Notes: a model not told the origin generated them from the letters alone. A DNA stretch of 64,000 nt from Lumbricus terrestris (GCA_949752735.1 OX457040.1:6926597-6990596); one strand, 5' to 3'. Shown: positions 32,575-42,849, counted from the stretch's first letter. A program made the numbers and translations.

Positions 32575-32645
32575 TTAAATGCATTTATATAGCTCCTCTT
32601 CGATGGGGCTACTCAGAGGCGCTCCCATCCTCAGCGCGGCCAAAT
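32575..32645 (-). mobile_element. SINE-A 3' tail fragment, minus strand
   Basis: TTTATATAGCTCCTCTTCGATG and ACTCAGAGGCGCTCCCATC match the tail in reverse. Confidence 0.7.
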
Positions 32646-32689
32646 AAAACCGTATTGAGTCTTTAACTCTGCATCCATCCATACTGTTT

Positions 32690-32883
32690 GGAGGCGGTGG
32701 CATAATGGTGGGCTCTGTGCCTTGGAGCCGGAGAGTTCCAGATTCCAATCCACTTCAACCCGCCGAATAGGGACCTTGAGCAAGTCTCTCACTCGCAATA
32801 ATGCTCATGCGCTTCGGCGTGAAACCACCTTGCAATGTCTGCTCTGTAGTCGGAGGCGCTTCTGATTAGGGAGCTATATCAAA
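32690..32883 (+). mobile_element. SINE-A
   Basis: GGAGGCGGTGGCATAATGG, GTGCCTTGGAGCCG, CCAATCCACTTCAACCCG, CTTGAGCAAGTCTCTCACTC, GTAGTCGGAGGCGCTTCTGA. It is near full length with decayed boxes. Confidence 0.82.
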
Positions 32884-32939
32884 TAATTTTATAATATTTG
32901 ATCATCATTTCAATTACCACCGACGAAATAATTTTATAT

Positions 32940-33140
32940 TGCTCGGTGATAAACTATTCTGAAGGTGTCTAAGTCTGTGCTATATTTCAATGTTCAACCA
33001 CAACTCGTGGCTGTCAGAGGCTATTAACGTCGGTCCGGTATACCTTACTCTTTCAGTTTGAAGAAAGTATTAGTTTATGACAACTTATGACTGTCAGGAC
33101 TGTTATCCCTAACCTGCCCTTACTCACTCACTGGGAAGAA
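32940..33140 (+). repeat. R1 module and downstream sequence
   Basis: TTTATATTGCTCGG, GAAGGTGTCTAAGTCTGTGC (core 32962), CAACTCGTGGCTGTCAGAGG, CTCACTGGGAAGAACGATTTAC near 33130. Confidence 0.65.
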
Positions 33141-33294
33141 CGATTTACAGATTGACAGTGACCGAAACTTACAACAGATGGTGCTGTCCAAGATTCTCTG
33201 ACTACCGGAGATTTATTACAACCCGTGAATAATTATTGAGATCGAGGATGACGAGATTGGAAAACGACCCTAGATAGAGTAGTTGCATTAGTAT

Positions 33295-33610
33295 GGCGAT
33301 GTTGTCAGGGCCTCGCCCCAATTTACCTCCGAGAGCTATGCAGCTTTACATTGGATATCCAAGGACGTCGTCAGCTACGCTCTGCCGATAAGAGAGTCCT
33401 CTTAGTTCCTTTTGCTCGTACTACTACCATGAAGAATAGAACCTTTTCTGTGGTTGACCCAGTGGTCTGGAATGACCTTCCTTTTTACCTACGCCTACAG
33501 TCTGGGGATTCAACCAGAAACTTCCTACAAAACTCAAAACTATTCTTTTTTGGCGCGCTGAAGTCGGGAGCGCCTCTGAGTAGTTTTTTCATTTGATGAA
33601 GCGCTATATA
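33295..33610 (+). pseudogene. LINE C-terminus and 3' end
   Basis: The frame reads CQGLAPIYLREL, LRSADKRVLLVPFARTTTM, NRTFSVVDPVVWNDLPFYLRL, SGDSTRNFLQNSKLFFFGAL and ends KSGAPLSSFFI plus stop at 33594-33596. This style of C-terminus (LAPxYL..RSxxxxLLVPxxRT..F.V.GP..WN.LP) is common in CR1/L2-like LINE proteins. Only about 100 codons are left (5'-truncated). Its last codons and 3' UTR contain a 22-nt run identical to the SINE-A tail, showing that the LINE and SINE share a 3' end. Confidence 0.85.
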
Positions 33611-33611
33611 T

Positions 33612-33830
33612 GTGGGGCGCGGTGGTGTAGTGGTGGCGTCGCTGCCTTGAAGCCGCAAGGTTCGAGGTTCGAATCCACCTCACGTCGCCGCGTATACGGA
33701 CCTTGGGCAAGTCCTTCACTCGCAATTGCTCAGCGCTTCGGCGTGAAACTCCGATGCAGTGTCCGCTCTGTAGTCGGGAGCGCCTCTGAGTAGAAAGCTT
33801 GAAGGGGCGCTATAACAAGTGCGCAAACAT
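33612..33830 (+). mobile_element. SINE-A, best copy in the window
   Basis: Head GTGGGGCGCGGTGGTGTAGTG (A-box region) and GAGGTTCGAATCCACCTC (B-box), body CTTGGGCAAGTCCTTCACTCG, CAGCGCTTCGGCGTGAAACTC, GTCCGCTCTG, then the tail beginning AGTCGGGAGCGCC (22 nt identical to 33562-33583) and GGGGCGCTATAACAAGTGC. It starts directly after the LINE 3' end. tRNA-derived SINEs of this form are transcribed by RNA polymerase III and moved by a partner LINE. Confidence 0.92.
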
Positions 33831-33834
33831 ACAT

Positions 33835-34070
33835 TATATAAATGTCCGAATGAATGAATGCAAAATGAAGCAGTCGCACATGGAAGAAGTATTGAAATGA
33901 AAATGTGTCTGACGCATTAATATAGCTCTGTCAGTAAGCGTTAATGTGGTGTTCAAGGAAGCGTCTTATTCCTATTTGTTATCACAGTAGATAAAAATTA
34001 ATAATACATATTTGCATCATCCCTCGGATGTGTATTTATGTTTACTGGCTCAGTGCAAGCCTATTATTTT
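33835..34070. other. Unassigned DNA with an R1-like core near 33950
   Basis: GTGGTGTTCAAGGAAGCGTC at about 33948 is an R1 core variant. Nothing else is supported. Confidence 0.4.
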
Positions 34071-34074
34071 CATT

Positions 34075-34230
34075 TTCAATGTAGACAGCTAGACGCATTG
34101 TCCGCAGTTCAATGTGCACGTACAATTGCTAGCTCAATGTAAGAGTGAAATTACAGATTTAAGTAGACGTACATTTACTTGCTCAATGTATACGTAAATT
34201 TTCAGGTTCGGTATGTGTGTGATTTTGCAC
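34075..34230. repeat. 25-bp TAGACGTACATT-type repeats, diverged
   Basis: Units such as CAATGTGCACGTACAATTGC, AAGTAGACGTACATTTACTT and CAATGTATACGTAAATTTTC show a roughly 25-bp period. Confidence 0.65.
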
Positions 34231-34354
34231 ATTCAATGCAGTGGCGTAACAACCTGGCCGTGGGCCCGTGGACATTCTAAGCCTAGGCCCTAAGGCTAAC
34301 AGGGAGCGAGACGAAAGGAATAGGATTAACGAGATAGCTATATGGGTAAAAAGG

Positions 34355-34512
34355 ACGATGGATGGATGAATCCAATTTGACAATAAGTAAGTAAGTAAGG
34401 GTCTATGGCAACAGAGGCGGCCCGTTACCCTGGACAGAAATTTGCTCGGCATATTACAGCACTCAAGAGCTTATTATAATAGTGGGGCTATATATAAAGT
34501 GCTAATTAATTA
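34355..34512 (+). mobile_element. SINE-B-like element with 3' tail
   Basis: ATGGATGGATGAATCCAATT, GGGTCTATGGCAACAGAGGC, GGACAGAAATTTGCTCGGC, ATTACAGCACTCAAGAGC, then GGGGCTATATATAAAGTGCT and AATTAATTAATTA. The GCTATATATAAA tail followed by a short tandem repeat is typical of LINE-dependent SINEs. A (TAAG)n patch interrupts the head. This is the only copy with a clear 3' end. Confidence 0.75.
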
Positions 34513-34514
34513 AT

Positions 34515-35070
34515 TATGGTGTCCTGGTGCCATGATAATTTAAAAGACCTGAATTCGTTCCATAAATACCAAAATAATTGTCTCATTTTTCACACTCGAT
34601 GAATCCCATAGGCCTCGGCGCATGGGCAATCCGAAAGCCACTATCGAACTGAAATTAGGCCTAACTCTGTTAAATAAGCCTATCGAAAACCCGGTGTGAT
34701 TCGCGCTCAGATGGCGACTGTAGGCCTACTCAAGGTTCTTACAATACACTGTACTAGACACGTTATTATTAAAGGCTAATAGAGAATGACAAGCATAATT
34801 GCATAATTACATGCACGTGTAAATAGTTTGATGATGGATAGAATAGGTTCAAGGGTGTCTGATAGGCCCTACCGGACTGGCTGTGTTGGGATGGGGTGTC
34901 AAAATTACGATAACTCATTGGTTGTGCATGGGGGAGATTCTGTGGACTTTGGAACTTTTAGTCTGCATCTGTATGAGTGTAAAATATTTCAGAACCTCTT
35001 ACACAAAGAGTGAACTCGGTGAGGGTCAAGTCAAGATCACGTGTCAATCTTCCATGGCAAACCGGTTGGT
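34515..35070. other. Unassigned DNA
   Basis: No supported ORF or repeat; several GGCCTA patches recur. GCAGTGGCGTAACAACC at 34238 could be a lone DNA-transposon end. Confidence 0.35.
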
Positions 35071-35102
35071 GTTGTGTGTGTGTGTGTGTGTGTGTGTGTG
35101 TC
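35071..35102. repeat. (TG)n microsatellite
   Basis: About 15 TG units. Confidence 0.95.
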
Positions 35103-35890
35103 TTTACTCTTCCGGTCCCTCTCCACTCATATACAAGTAGCCTACCACAGATAGACAGAACAGAACTATTTGGGGAAATAGGGCCTATACAGTTGCACCT
35201 AGATTGAATGATGTGTCCTGTTAATGAGGGAGGAGTTAGGCACGTAGCGCGTTATGGCAACCCACCATGACGAGCGCGTCTGGTCTTAGAGGCGCTGACA
35301 TACAGCCAGAAGGGGCGGGGAGGGTGGTTTACCTCAAGCCAATTGCTAAGTCCACCCATGTCTGTGTCACGGAATATTCTCTCCCCCCTTAAAGCTATCC
35401 GGGAGTGGGGTGATTTAGTCTATTTCCCGGATGGAATAAACAGGTGTAGACTATCCGGGGGATAAACCATTCTATCCCAATTATTGAAAATGTTTGGAAA
35501 TAAAACATTTATGCTGTGATCAAAATCCAAAGTGACTCTAATTGTTCTAAGTGTCCTAAGCAATGTTCAGAGCGAGGCAGCTCGAATTTATTTGGCACAT
35601 CACAATTATGGACAACCAAATGCTCTTACTTACTTGCGTATTGTTGTCAATTTATCTTATTAGTTACCTGCTTAATAACGCTTGACAGCCGTTTCAGAAT
35701 ATTTTAACATTTCACTTCTTATGATTATTTTCATTACAAATTGAATGCATTATATGTTAGATCGAGCCTGTGTCATAGTGTTTTATATAAATTATGCGAT
35801 GATCAATCGACCGGTGATGGCCATATGCGCATCAAAAATCGTAACAAAATCTTAAGTTCCGAACATATAAAGCATTGATAGTCTCCGTTA
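35103..35890. other. Unassigned DNA with TATCCGGG-type repeats
   Basis: CTATCCGGGAGTGGGG, TTCCCGGATGGAATAAAC and CTATCCGGGGGATAAACC at 35394-35480 form imperfect direct and inverted repeats of unknown origin. No ORF is supported. Confidence 0.4.
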
Positions 35891-35892
35891 TA

Positions 35893-35940
35893 AAGGTGTT
35901 CACCGAGCGCCGTATTGTAGACTATAATTAATCGACATCT
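35893..35940 (+). repeat. R1 module, core only
   Basis: CATATAAAGCATTG about 20 nt before AAGGTGTTCACCGAGCGCCG. Confidence 0.6.
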
Positions 35941-35944
35941 TTTT

Positions 35945-36850
35945 GATACTTATTATTATATTCGTTTTAATGGTAACAAAAACTGATAGACACACCGCTA
36001 TCAGGTACAAAAGGCAGTTTATCAAATACAATATAATACCTATAGAATGTCATTAGCATTGACTGCTGAATTTGTCTTAAGATGAGAGCACAAAATGACA
36101 GAAATTTTAAATAAAAATGAATGATTCTATGTTTATATAGGCTACTATAGGCTAATGAGATTCGACACTTTCTTTTCTTCAACATTAACTGGAGTCGATG
36201 ATCGATCTTAATTGACTTCAATTGTTGCTACCAGAATGCGTGAGAAGTCTTTGGAAGCTGAGAGGATTACTTCAGAAGGGTTGTCATGTCCATTTTCTGC
36301 AATAGATTGTGCCCAGTTTCGAATATTGTGTAGTCATTGCTTTCACGTTAAAGTCACAGAATTGATTTATTTGTATGTACCGTGTGCCTACAAAGCCATG
36401 AAAGGTATTTGAGTCTGTATTGTAGCCTCTTTAAACCCTGTGTATCGAATTATTGTTCATTGAATATTTCGAGCATAATGTAGCGTGTGTATGCAGATAA
36501 TAATATCGGTTAATAACGCTCATTACGAGATGTTATTTTAAATTGCCGATTGCAACCAAGTTGCTTGCGCCAAGTATGACGTCAGAGAACTGTGTATTTT
36601 CAGACAGCGTTTTAATGAAGTAAAATATTCATAAAAACAAAAAAGAAGGCAGTATATTGAAGGAAGACATTTCCATGAAAATACACTTTACTATATTTCG
36701 GCGCTTTCGCATTACACACAGAGCCCATAAAAATTGTCACATGTAACAGTTGTCGTTCAGCGACATCTTGAAGCTGTGGTCGATCTTGTCTTACTCTTTC
36801 ATTTCAAAAGACCAATAACGTCACCATTGAAATTGTCTAAAATGTGCGAC
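35945..36850. other. Unassigned AT-rich DNA
   Basis: Short frames on both strands show no family features. Nothing specific is supported. Confidence 0.35.
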
Positions 36851-36859
36851 CAACATGCA

Positions 36860-37650
36860 TATATAGCACCATTGAGACATTTTTAAAGGTGTCCAATTGG
36901 CAGTGATTTATCCAAATGCATAGCCACATCATATTTCATCGGAGTGCGCTGAAGTTAACACTGGAATGTTTGTATGAAAAGTTTCTACAAGAATATCGCC
37001 GACAAGCAACTAACACAACTTGTGTTCTTGCTTCCACAATAAAAAAAACGGTTTATAAGAAAAACTTTTATCGATATCTCAAAAACAGTCGAGTATACCA
37101 GATGTACTCATTCATTCATTGCAGATGTCTATCGACTTCTTCAAGGTCACGAGCCGTAAATGTTCAAAAGCGACTAAAGAAATGCCTGTTTTTTCTTGCT
37201 AATTACATGTGGAGCAACTAATTCAAATCGTGAGCCATCCATGCACAACGAGGTCATTGACCGTTGCCATTGACGACGATCATGCGACGATTAAAATGGA
37301 GGACGTTTGTTGCCAAGGGATTGTTCTTCTCCGTTTTCCTCATCTTGACAGTCGCAGGAAATCATCTCGTAATCGATATCTTGACAGATAGACTACTAAG
37401 AAAGACGAGCAACTTTTTCATCCTTTCGTTGTTTATGGTCGACTCGAAGGTCGACTTTCGGTTCACAAAGAAGCAATTAGATGGACCTCGAAACCATCGT
37501 ATAAAGAATATTTTCCATCGTTTTAAAAATTATTTGCGTTTACTTTAATTAAGAGAGATCGACGAGGCTGCCTTGTAATTTCTACGCATTGCTCATTCAG
37601 TGAGATCAAACGGTATTCTAAATGTTGTACGCAAACGTTGATTGCGACAG
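36860..37650 (+). repeat. Repeat R4, copy B
   Basis: TATATAG at 36860-36866, 19 nt, AAGGTGTCC at 36886. Then follow GAAGTTAACACTGGAATG, AAAAAACGGTTTATAAG, CAGTCGAGTATACC, CAAGGTCACGAGCC, GAGGTCATTGACCGTTGCC, the GPCR-like frame and GACGAGGCTGCCTTGTAATT. This is the same order as copy A (24140-25552 minus) but without the piggyBac-like MITE. Confidence 0.85.
37264..37548 (+). pseudogene. GPCR-like TM1-TM2 fragment, copy B
   Basis: About 94 codons open. GLFFSVFLILTVAGNHLVI resembles TM1 with the GN motif, DRLLRKTSNFF resembles the first intracellular loop and LSLFMVDSKV resembles TM2 with its aspartate. In rhodopsin-family receptors these positions read GNxxV, R.LR..xN.F and LAxAD. The frame stops before TM3. 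Compared with copy A, many bases differ but both frames stay open and keep hydrophobicity. It is either a captured receptor exon within R4 or two relics of a receptor gene family. Confidence 0.55.
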
Positions 37651-37732
37651 TTCCTTATAAAAAGCTACTAATAATAATGAGTTGCCTAGAAATAGGTGTT
37701 CATTTTTCATTCATTTCATTTTATTTATCGCA

Positions 37733-37770
37733 TTTGTTATAGCGCACTTTCAACTGTCACCTAACTCACC
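37733..37770 (-). mobile_element. SINE-A tail scrap, minus strand
   Basis: TTTGTTATAGCGCACTTTCAA matches the SINE-A 3' tail in reverse. Confidence 0.5.
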
Positions 37771-37887
37771 ACTGCCACCGCTCCCCCCAAAGTAGGCCTA
37801 TGACATCAGAAATCAAAGTATTTCCCGCGTACCGTTCTAATAAAATAACCTATTATTATAGAAAACATGAATATGAACGAATACTTG

Positions 37888-37889
<2 letters not shown>

Positions 37890-37930
<41 letters not shown>
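37890..37930. repeat. (AT)n microsatellite
   Basis: About 20 AT units. Confidence 0.95.
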
Positions 37931-37934
<4 letters not shown>

Positions 37935-38100
37935 TTACCTACAGAGCAGAGCACACAATAACTGTGAAACACGATGTTGCATATACTGTACTTTCCAGGT
38001 AAGTTATCGTCGATCATGCCTTACTTTTCTATTCAAAGCGATTATCCATGGATAGAAGTTAACATTGAAAATAAGCGACCAAGATTAACATGTATATTTA

Positions 38101-38210
38101 TATATAGCAAGATGGAGAAACGTTTTCAAGGTGTCCATGGAAGCCGCGTGTTTTCCAATCGTTTTGCGACTTCATGAATCTCGTGGCTGCCAAGTTGAAA
38201 GCACTCACTG
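38101..38210 (+). repeat. R1 module, complete
   Basis: TATATAG at 38101-38107, exactly 20 nt, AAGGTGTCCATGGAAGCCGCG at 38128, then TTTTGCGACTTCATGAATCTC and GTGGCTGCCAAG. Confidence 0.85.
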
Positions 38211-38542
38211 GATATGGTAATTAATTGTCAAACTGATCGACATTTATTAATAGCAGATGATGTCGTTTCATATTCTCTGATTTCAAGAGATGTGCTTGAG
38301 TTTGTGTTTTTTGAGTCGAGGACGTTGAGGGAAGTGAGAGACAATCCCATAAGAATTTCTGGTCAAACTCTTCTTTAGTATGGTTCAAAACGATCGAATC
38401 AGATGAGCATAATATTGTTCAAAGAATTAGGTTAAATGCCTACGTAAATCTGCAGATGAACTTCAGGTCAACTCTGCGTAATCCAACAGAGGAAAATTTC
38501 CTTATGACGAAAGTCATTAAAATTTGCGTCGAACGAAATATT

Positions 38543-38640
38543 ATTATAGCATTTGTGGCAAATGTTATTATGGTGTCCAAGGAAATGCTCTCTTCTCCAT
38601 TATATTCGGTGACATCTCGAGGCCGTGGACGTGCGCTTAA
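38543..38640 (+). repeat. R1 module
   Basis: ATTATAG at 38543-38549, exactly 20 nt, ATGGTGTCCAAGGAAATGCTC at 38570, GTGACATCTCGAGGCCGTGG. Confidence 0.8.
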
Positions 38641-38649
38641 TTCATTCTC

Positions 38650-38790
38650 AATGTAGACGCAGGGCCTATCTACACACGCGATGCATAAGTAACAAATTTT
38701 GGCATAATACATTAAGACTCACAATTACAGGATCAATGAAGAAAAAATTACTGGTTTTATGTAGACGCACATTTTCAGAACAGGCTTGAC
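38650..38790. repeat. 25-bp TAGACGTACATT-type repeats, diverged
   Basis: CAATGTAGACGCAGGGCC and TATGTAGACGCACATTTTCAG are recognisable units following the R1 module at 38570. Confidence 0.6.
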
Positions 38791-38939
38791 TACGGCTAAA
38801 GTGTCGTGGGTAACAAAGGAGAGAATGATACATCTGGAAGCTAACGGTTCAATTTTCGAATCGGAGACGGCTTAAGACAAGACAGGACTTTTCGTCGAGT
38901 GTAAGCATACATACACTTAAAGTGCGACTGAAAATTTAA

Positions 38940-39030
38940 AATAGAATAAGTTGAGAGCGATTTGATGGTGTCCAAAAAACACTGCTCCATGATAGGACGA
39001 CATCTTGTGGCTGGCAAGCGTAAGCTCACC
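38940..39030 (+). repeat. R1 module
   Basis: GATTTGATGGTGTCCAAAAAAC (core near 38965), GGACGACATCTTGTGGCTGG. The second half is close to consensus; the TATA-like box (AGAATAAG) is weak. Confidence 0.75.
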
Positions 39031-39589
39031 ATAATCTCTCCCTATATAAGATGGATCCATAGGTTTAAAGTCGCCGACATTTTCAGCTTCAAAGAAGACA
39101 AAAATTAACTGGTTCAAAGTTGGCCTGTATCATTTCAAGATAGCTAAACAAATTGTTGGTTCAAAACAGACATTATTGTTTTGGTCGTTCAAAACAGGTC
39201 TTCATAAAAAATAGAACATAGACACATCAATGAAATAGGGATACGTGCATAGGTTCATATTTGACTCTACATGTACATGAGATCCTATAAAAAGCATTGG
39301 ACAACAGAAGGATTGGATAAGTTTTTAGGTTAGATTATTATTAGTTCAGAAAATAATATTATAATTGGATAAGAGACAATTTAGTGGAGAGATGTTCAGC
39401 AAAGGCAACTGAATTAGTCTTGCAGAAACATTTTCGCATGCTGTTCACAATGTTCAGTAAACATGCATTTTTATTGATTTTATGTTGGTTCTCTTTTTTT
39501 ATCAGATGTCAAAGTCAATTAGTCGTACATTGAAATGGACCATCCGTCCGAAATATAATGAAGCGTTTTGTCTGAAGGATTATTTATAA

Positions 39590-39800
39590 CTTTCATGGAA
39601 AGCGTCTTCGTGGTGTCTAAGGAAGTGCCGTCTTCTACATTATTTTTTGCGACATTTCGTGGAGGACTCACGTCTACATGTTCAATGTAGACGCTCATTT
39701 ACAATAATTATTTCAGTGCATACGTACATTCATTTACTAAAATTTAATGCAGACATGCAAAAAAATGTTCAATGTAGACGTACGTTTGAGTTTCCGATGA
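39590..39800 (+). repeat. R1 module plus 25-bp repeats
   Basis: GTGGTGTCTAAGGAAGTGCCG at 39610, TTTTTTGCGACATTTCGTGG, then CTACATGTTCAATGTAGACG and further TAGACGTACGTTT units. It shows directly that R1 and the 25-bp repeats belong to one unit. Confidence 0.8.
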
Positions 39801-39842
39801 GGTTCTAGGGGGCAACGTCCGTTTCACCAGGAACAAGTCTAG

Positions 39843-40078
39843 GGTCATGGTGGTGTAGGTCTGTAGGCCCTGTAGGGTTATGTTCGGTGCCTTGGAACCG
39901 TAAGGCTGCAGGTTTGAATCCACCTCAAACTACCACATAAATAACCTCGGCAAGTCCTTAACTCGCAATTGCTCATGTGCGCTTTGGCGTGAAACTCGGA
40001 TTCAGGGTCCGTGCTGTAGTCGGAAGCGCTTCTGATTTAAAATATTGAACGGATAGGCCTACTATAGCAAGTTCTATA
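39843..40078 (+). mobile_element. SINE-A, diverged
   Basis: GTCATGGTGGTGTAGG, TTCGGTGCCTTGGAACCG, GCAGGTTTGAATCCACCTC, CGGCAAGTCCTTAACTCGC, GCTTTGGCGTGAAACTC, GTAGTCGGAAGCGCTTCTG. A small insertion lies between the A-box region and TATGTTCG. Confidence 0.82.
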
Positions 40079-40084
40079 TATATA

Positions 40085-40910
40085 ATACAATATTTTTCCT
40101 ACAAAATTTAATTATAATTGCAGGTTGCCTGTTCTGTTCGTAGCTAAGTTTTATGTTAATTGAGATAACTGCATAACTGTATACTGCCACAGCTGTCAAT
40201 AAATTGTTGAATAAACGCGTAAAAAACATGCATGTAGGCCACGCAGCTCAGGCTTTTTGCATTTTTTTTATTTACTGAGCTTTTAAAGTTATTAGTCGTT
40301 GCTCAGCGTTCATTTGTCTGTTGAATATAGAACGAGACAATTTCTCATTTGTGTCATGAATTCAACAATTTCCGAAGATCTCAAGAGTCTTCTATTTAAC
40401 CCAATTAGTCGAAACATAGCAATAAAATAACGGCTTTCTTTAGGGTACTTAGTATGAATTATCTTTTTCACGCTGATACGTAAAGTATGAGCAAATTTTC
40501 TACATGGCTGAGCTAGTACAATATTGCATGTTCACACATCGACGCTTTCTGACATTTCCTGGCAAATTATCTCAACATCTAAACAAACCAAGCGCAAATC
40601 AAGCAATCTACTTATGCACCTTTAAAATGCTTGTAGTACACCATATTTATAGTTCAGCTTTGTTCAAACAATTATGTATTTGTTGGATGCTACTCCATTA
40701 CAATGAGGGAGTATGAAACGTTACTTGTGCAGACGAGCTGCGATAGAGTCGAGATTGCATAGAGGAGGAGGGTGACGCGAATGACGTCAGTAATCCCACA
40801 ATGTGGTTATACCACTATATGTGGTTATACGGTTAATCCTACTACCCCAACAATTTTCATATATGAATTACATCAATGCTCCTAAATGCAATATATAGCA
40901 AAGATTGATC
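40085..40910. other. Unassigned DNA
   Basis: A GTGGTTATACC repeat occurs twice around 40803-40835. No ORF is supported. Confidence 0.35.
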
Positions 40911-40911
40911 A

Positions 40912-41000
40912 TGATTTAAAGGTGTATAATGACAGACTGTTATGGTAGACAATTATTATAATAAACGTCTTTCGTGATTTCGTGAAGGTGTCGACATTGA
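40912..41000 (+). repeat. Two R1-like cores
   Basis: TTTAAAGGTGTATAATGACAG at 40915 and GTGAAGGTGTCGACATTGACC at 40983. The first is diverged. Confidence 0.5.
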
Positions 41001-41044
41001 CCTCACTTGATCTTGTTTGATGCTTTCTCAAATGCACAATGCCC

Positions 41045-41092
41045 CATGAGCAATGAGCAATGAGCAATGAGGAATGAGCAATGGGCAATAAG
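41045..41092. repeat. (GAGCAAT)n minisatellite
   Basis: About six 7-bp units, with GAGGAAT and GGGCAAT variants. Confidence 0.9.
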
Positions 41093-41129
41093 CATGTTAT
41101 CGGCCATAGATCGGTCAACAGATCAACTT

Positions 41130-41890
41130 CCGCGTTATTCTAGCGGATTTTTAATCCAATCTAATGTAATCCTATGCAACATCTATAAAGCGCTTCTCAC
41201 AGCAGAGCTACTCAGAAGCACTCTCAGCGTGACAAGTCCATGAAAAGAGAAAGGTCTTCAAGCAGTGAAAAGACGCCGGTGAATTTCGCACCAGAATAAT
41301 GCCACATTATGCGTCGGCATCAGGTCCATCTTCTGGTGCATGCACGCCATGCACGATTGAGGCTGAACCACAAGGACCGCCTTTCGCTTGTGGTTGCAGG
41401 TTGCCTACATCACGATGGTGGAGGACGAGGACGCGGTCCCCTTGAGATTCCAAGACCGTGAGTGCGGTGCTTCAATCTACCGACACGACGAATGTCTTTT
41501 CTTGCTTAAATACTCTTGTAGACATACGCCGACAATTATCTAGACGTCCGTGAGAGATTCTCGTCGACGCTGTCACCGCGATTCGGAACGCTGTCACCTG
41601 TTGTGATTTGTTGCTCTACCAAATTGACCGTAGGCTAGCTGTGTGAGCGTCCGTGTGATGGTGTGCGTGTGTGTATGTGTACGAATGCCTATAAGCAGAA
41701 GCTGGCTCGATGGGAAAGAATCTTGCCAAACTGGAATTTCGATGGATTAAACATATTAATGCTGCGATGAGCGAATAATTTACGACGCTAAAATGCACGT
41801 TTACCAATATCGTGACTCATCGGTTGCAAGAAGATCCACTTTAAAAGACTCGCAGTCACAAGATGACGCTGATAATAATTACAAAAAGCT
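41130..41890. other. Unassigned DNA
   Basis: TATAAAGCGCTTCTCACAGC and ACTCAGAAGCACTCTCAG near 41190-41225 resemble a SINE tail in reverse. The remainder, including a relatively GC-rich part at 41270-41470, is unassigned. Confidence 0.35.
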
Positions 41891-41950
41891 CTCGTTAAAC
41901 ACCTTTAAATGTTATGCAGTAAGACTATTTATATCTCATATTTTAAATTA
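41850..41950 (-). repeat. R1 module, minus strand
   Basis: GCAGTCACAAGATGACGCTG and GTTAAACACCTTTAAATG with ACTATTTATATC to the right are both halves of R1 and the TATA-like box on the minus strand. Confidence 0.75.
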
Positions 41951-42012
41951 CTGGACTATTTATTTCTAGCACTTCTCATCATTCGTCTACGTACGTTAGA
42001 GCCGTATTAAGC

Positions 42013-42090
42013 CAACAAATGTTTTTCGATGGTGACGACCTCTGTTGTCATAAACCCTCGTCAAATATGGATCCATCCATCCATCATTCG
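42013..42090 (-). mobile_element. SINE-B-like element, minus strand
   Basis: GTGACGACCTCTGTTGTCAT, AAACCCTCGTCAAATATGG, ATCCATCCATCCATC: the SINE-B head in reverse. Confidence 0.7.
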
Positions 42091-42095
42091 ACTGG

Positions 42096-42715
42096 AACTC
42101 CGCCACTGGTTTCCCACTGCCAGTGCCAGTCCCAAGTCTGGATAAAGGAGGAGGGCGTCGCTAACGGTCTTCGTAACCACACAGTGACGTTAACCTGCAA
42201 CTACCTACAAACCTCATTCGACCGAGGGTTCATCTTTCTACTTCGCCCCTACCATTAATCTGATGATGCCAATGCAAAGCCTGGATAAAGGAGGAGCTTG
42301 GTGTTAATAACCATTGCTGCGACACATTATGCGCATGCAGAAGCTACCATAGATTTCACTAGAATAGATTCATAACATAGGGGAAAGTGAGGATCTAACA
42401 TGGAAATGTCGACCATCATAGAGAAGTCATTGCCAAGCAAGGAGGTGTTGCTTCAGAAAGACCGGGGTCCTCAGTCCCTCTCAGGGTGGACTCCTTCACT
42501 CATTGAACGAGTCCGTTGACTTGGAATCTGAACGGGTGGTTCATGATTTCTTTGGTTCGCACCTGACAATGATTTCAGCTTCTTTCGTCATCAAGTGGAG
42601 AGTATATGACGACGAGGAGGTATTAGACTGGCGACGACGACCTCTGGTGTCGACATTAAATGCAGGTGACGTCGCTATTGATGACGTGAGTCATACGATG
42701 AGATCAAGATGGACA
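42096..42715 (+). repeat. Composite repeat R3, copy 4
   Basis: First block GCCACTGG..CAGTGACGTTAACC, a second partial first block (42240-42360: AATCTGATGATGCCAATGC, AGCCTGGATAAAGGAGG), then AGTCATTGCCAAGCAAGG, CTCAGTCCCTCTCAG, GACGACGACCTCTGGTGTC, GACATTAAATGCAGG, GAGTCATACGATGAGATC. The end lacks the minisatellite of copy 2 and the GA expansion of copy 3. The 105-codon frame here is not supported. Confidence 0.75.
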
Positions 42716-42849
42716 TGCGGCCAGACACGATTGACTGGTATCGAATACTATTTATATCGATTAAAGAAGATTTTTTTTCTCTTTTTATTTGTACGAAGAT
42801 TTTTTCATCTGGCATCATGAGCCGTGGTCGGGAGAGTGCTTATAATGAC

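Noticed and set aside
33612..33690. tRNA gene
   Set aside because: The A- and B-box-like segments belong to SINE-A, with a SINE body and LINE-derived tail attached; no cloverleaf with a plausible anticodon and acceptor stem was found.
34238..34320. hAT-like element starting CAGTGGCGTAAC
   Set aside because: No matching inverted end or target duplication could be found nearby.
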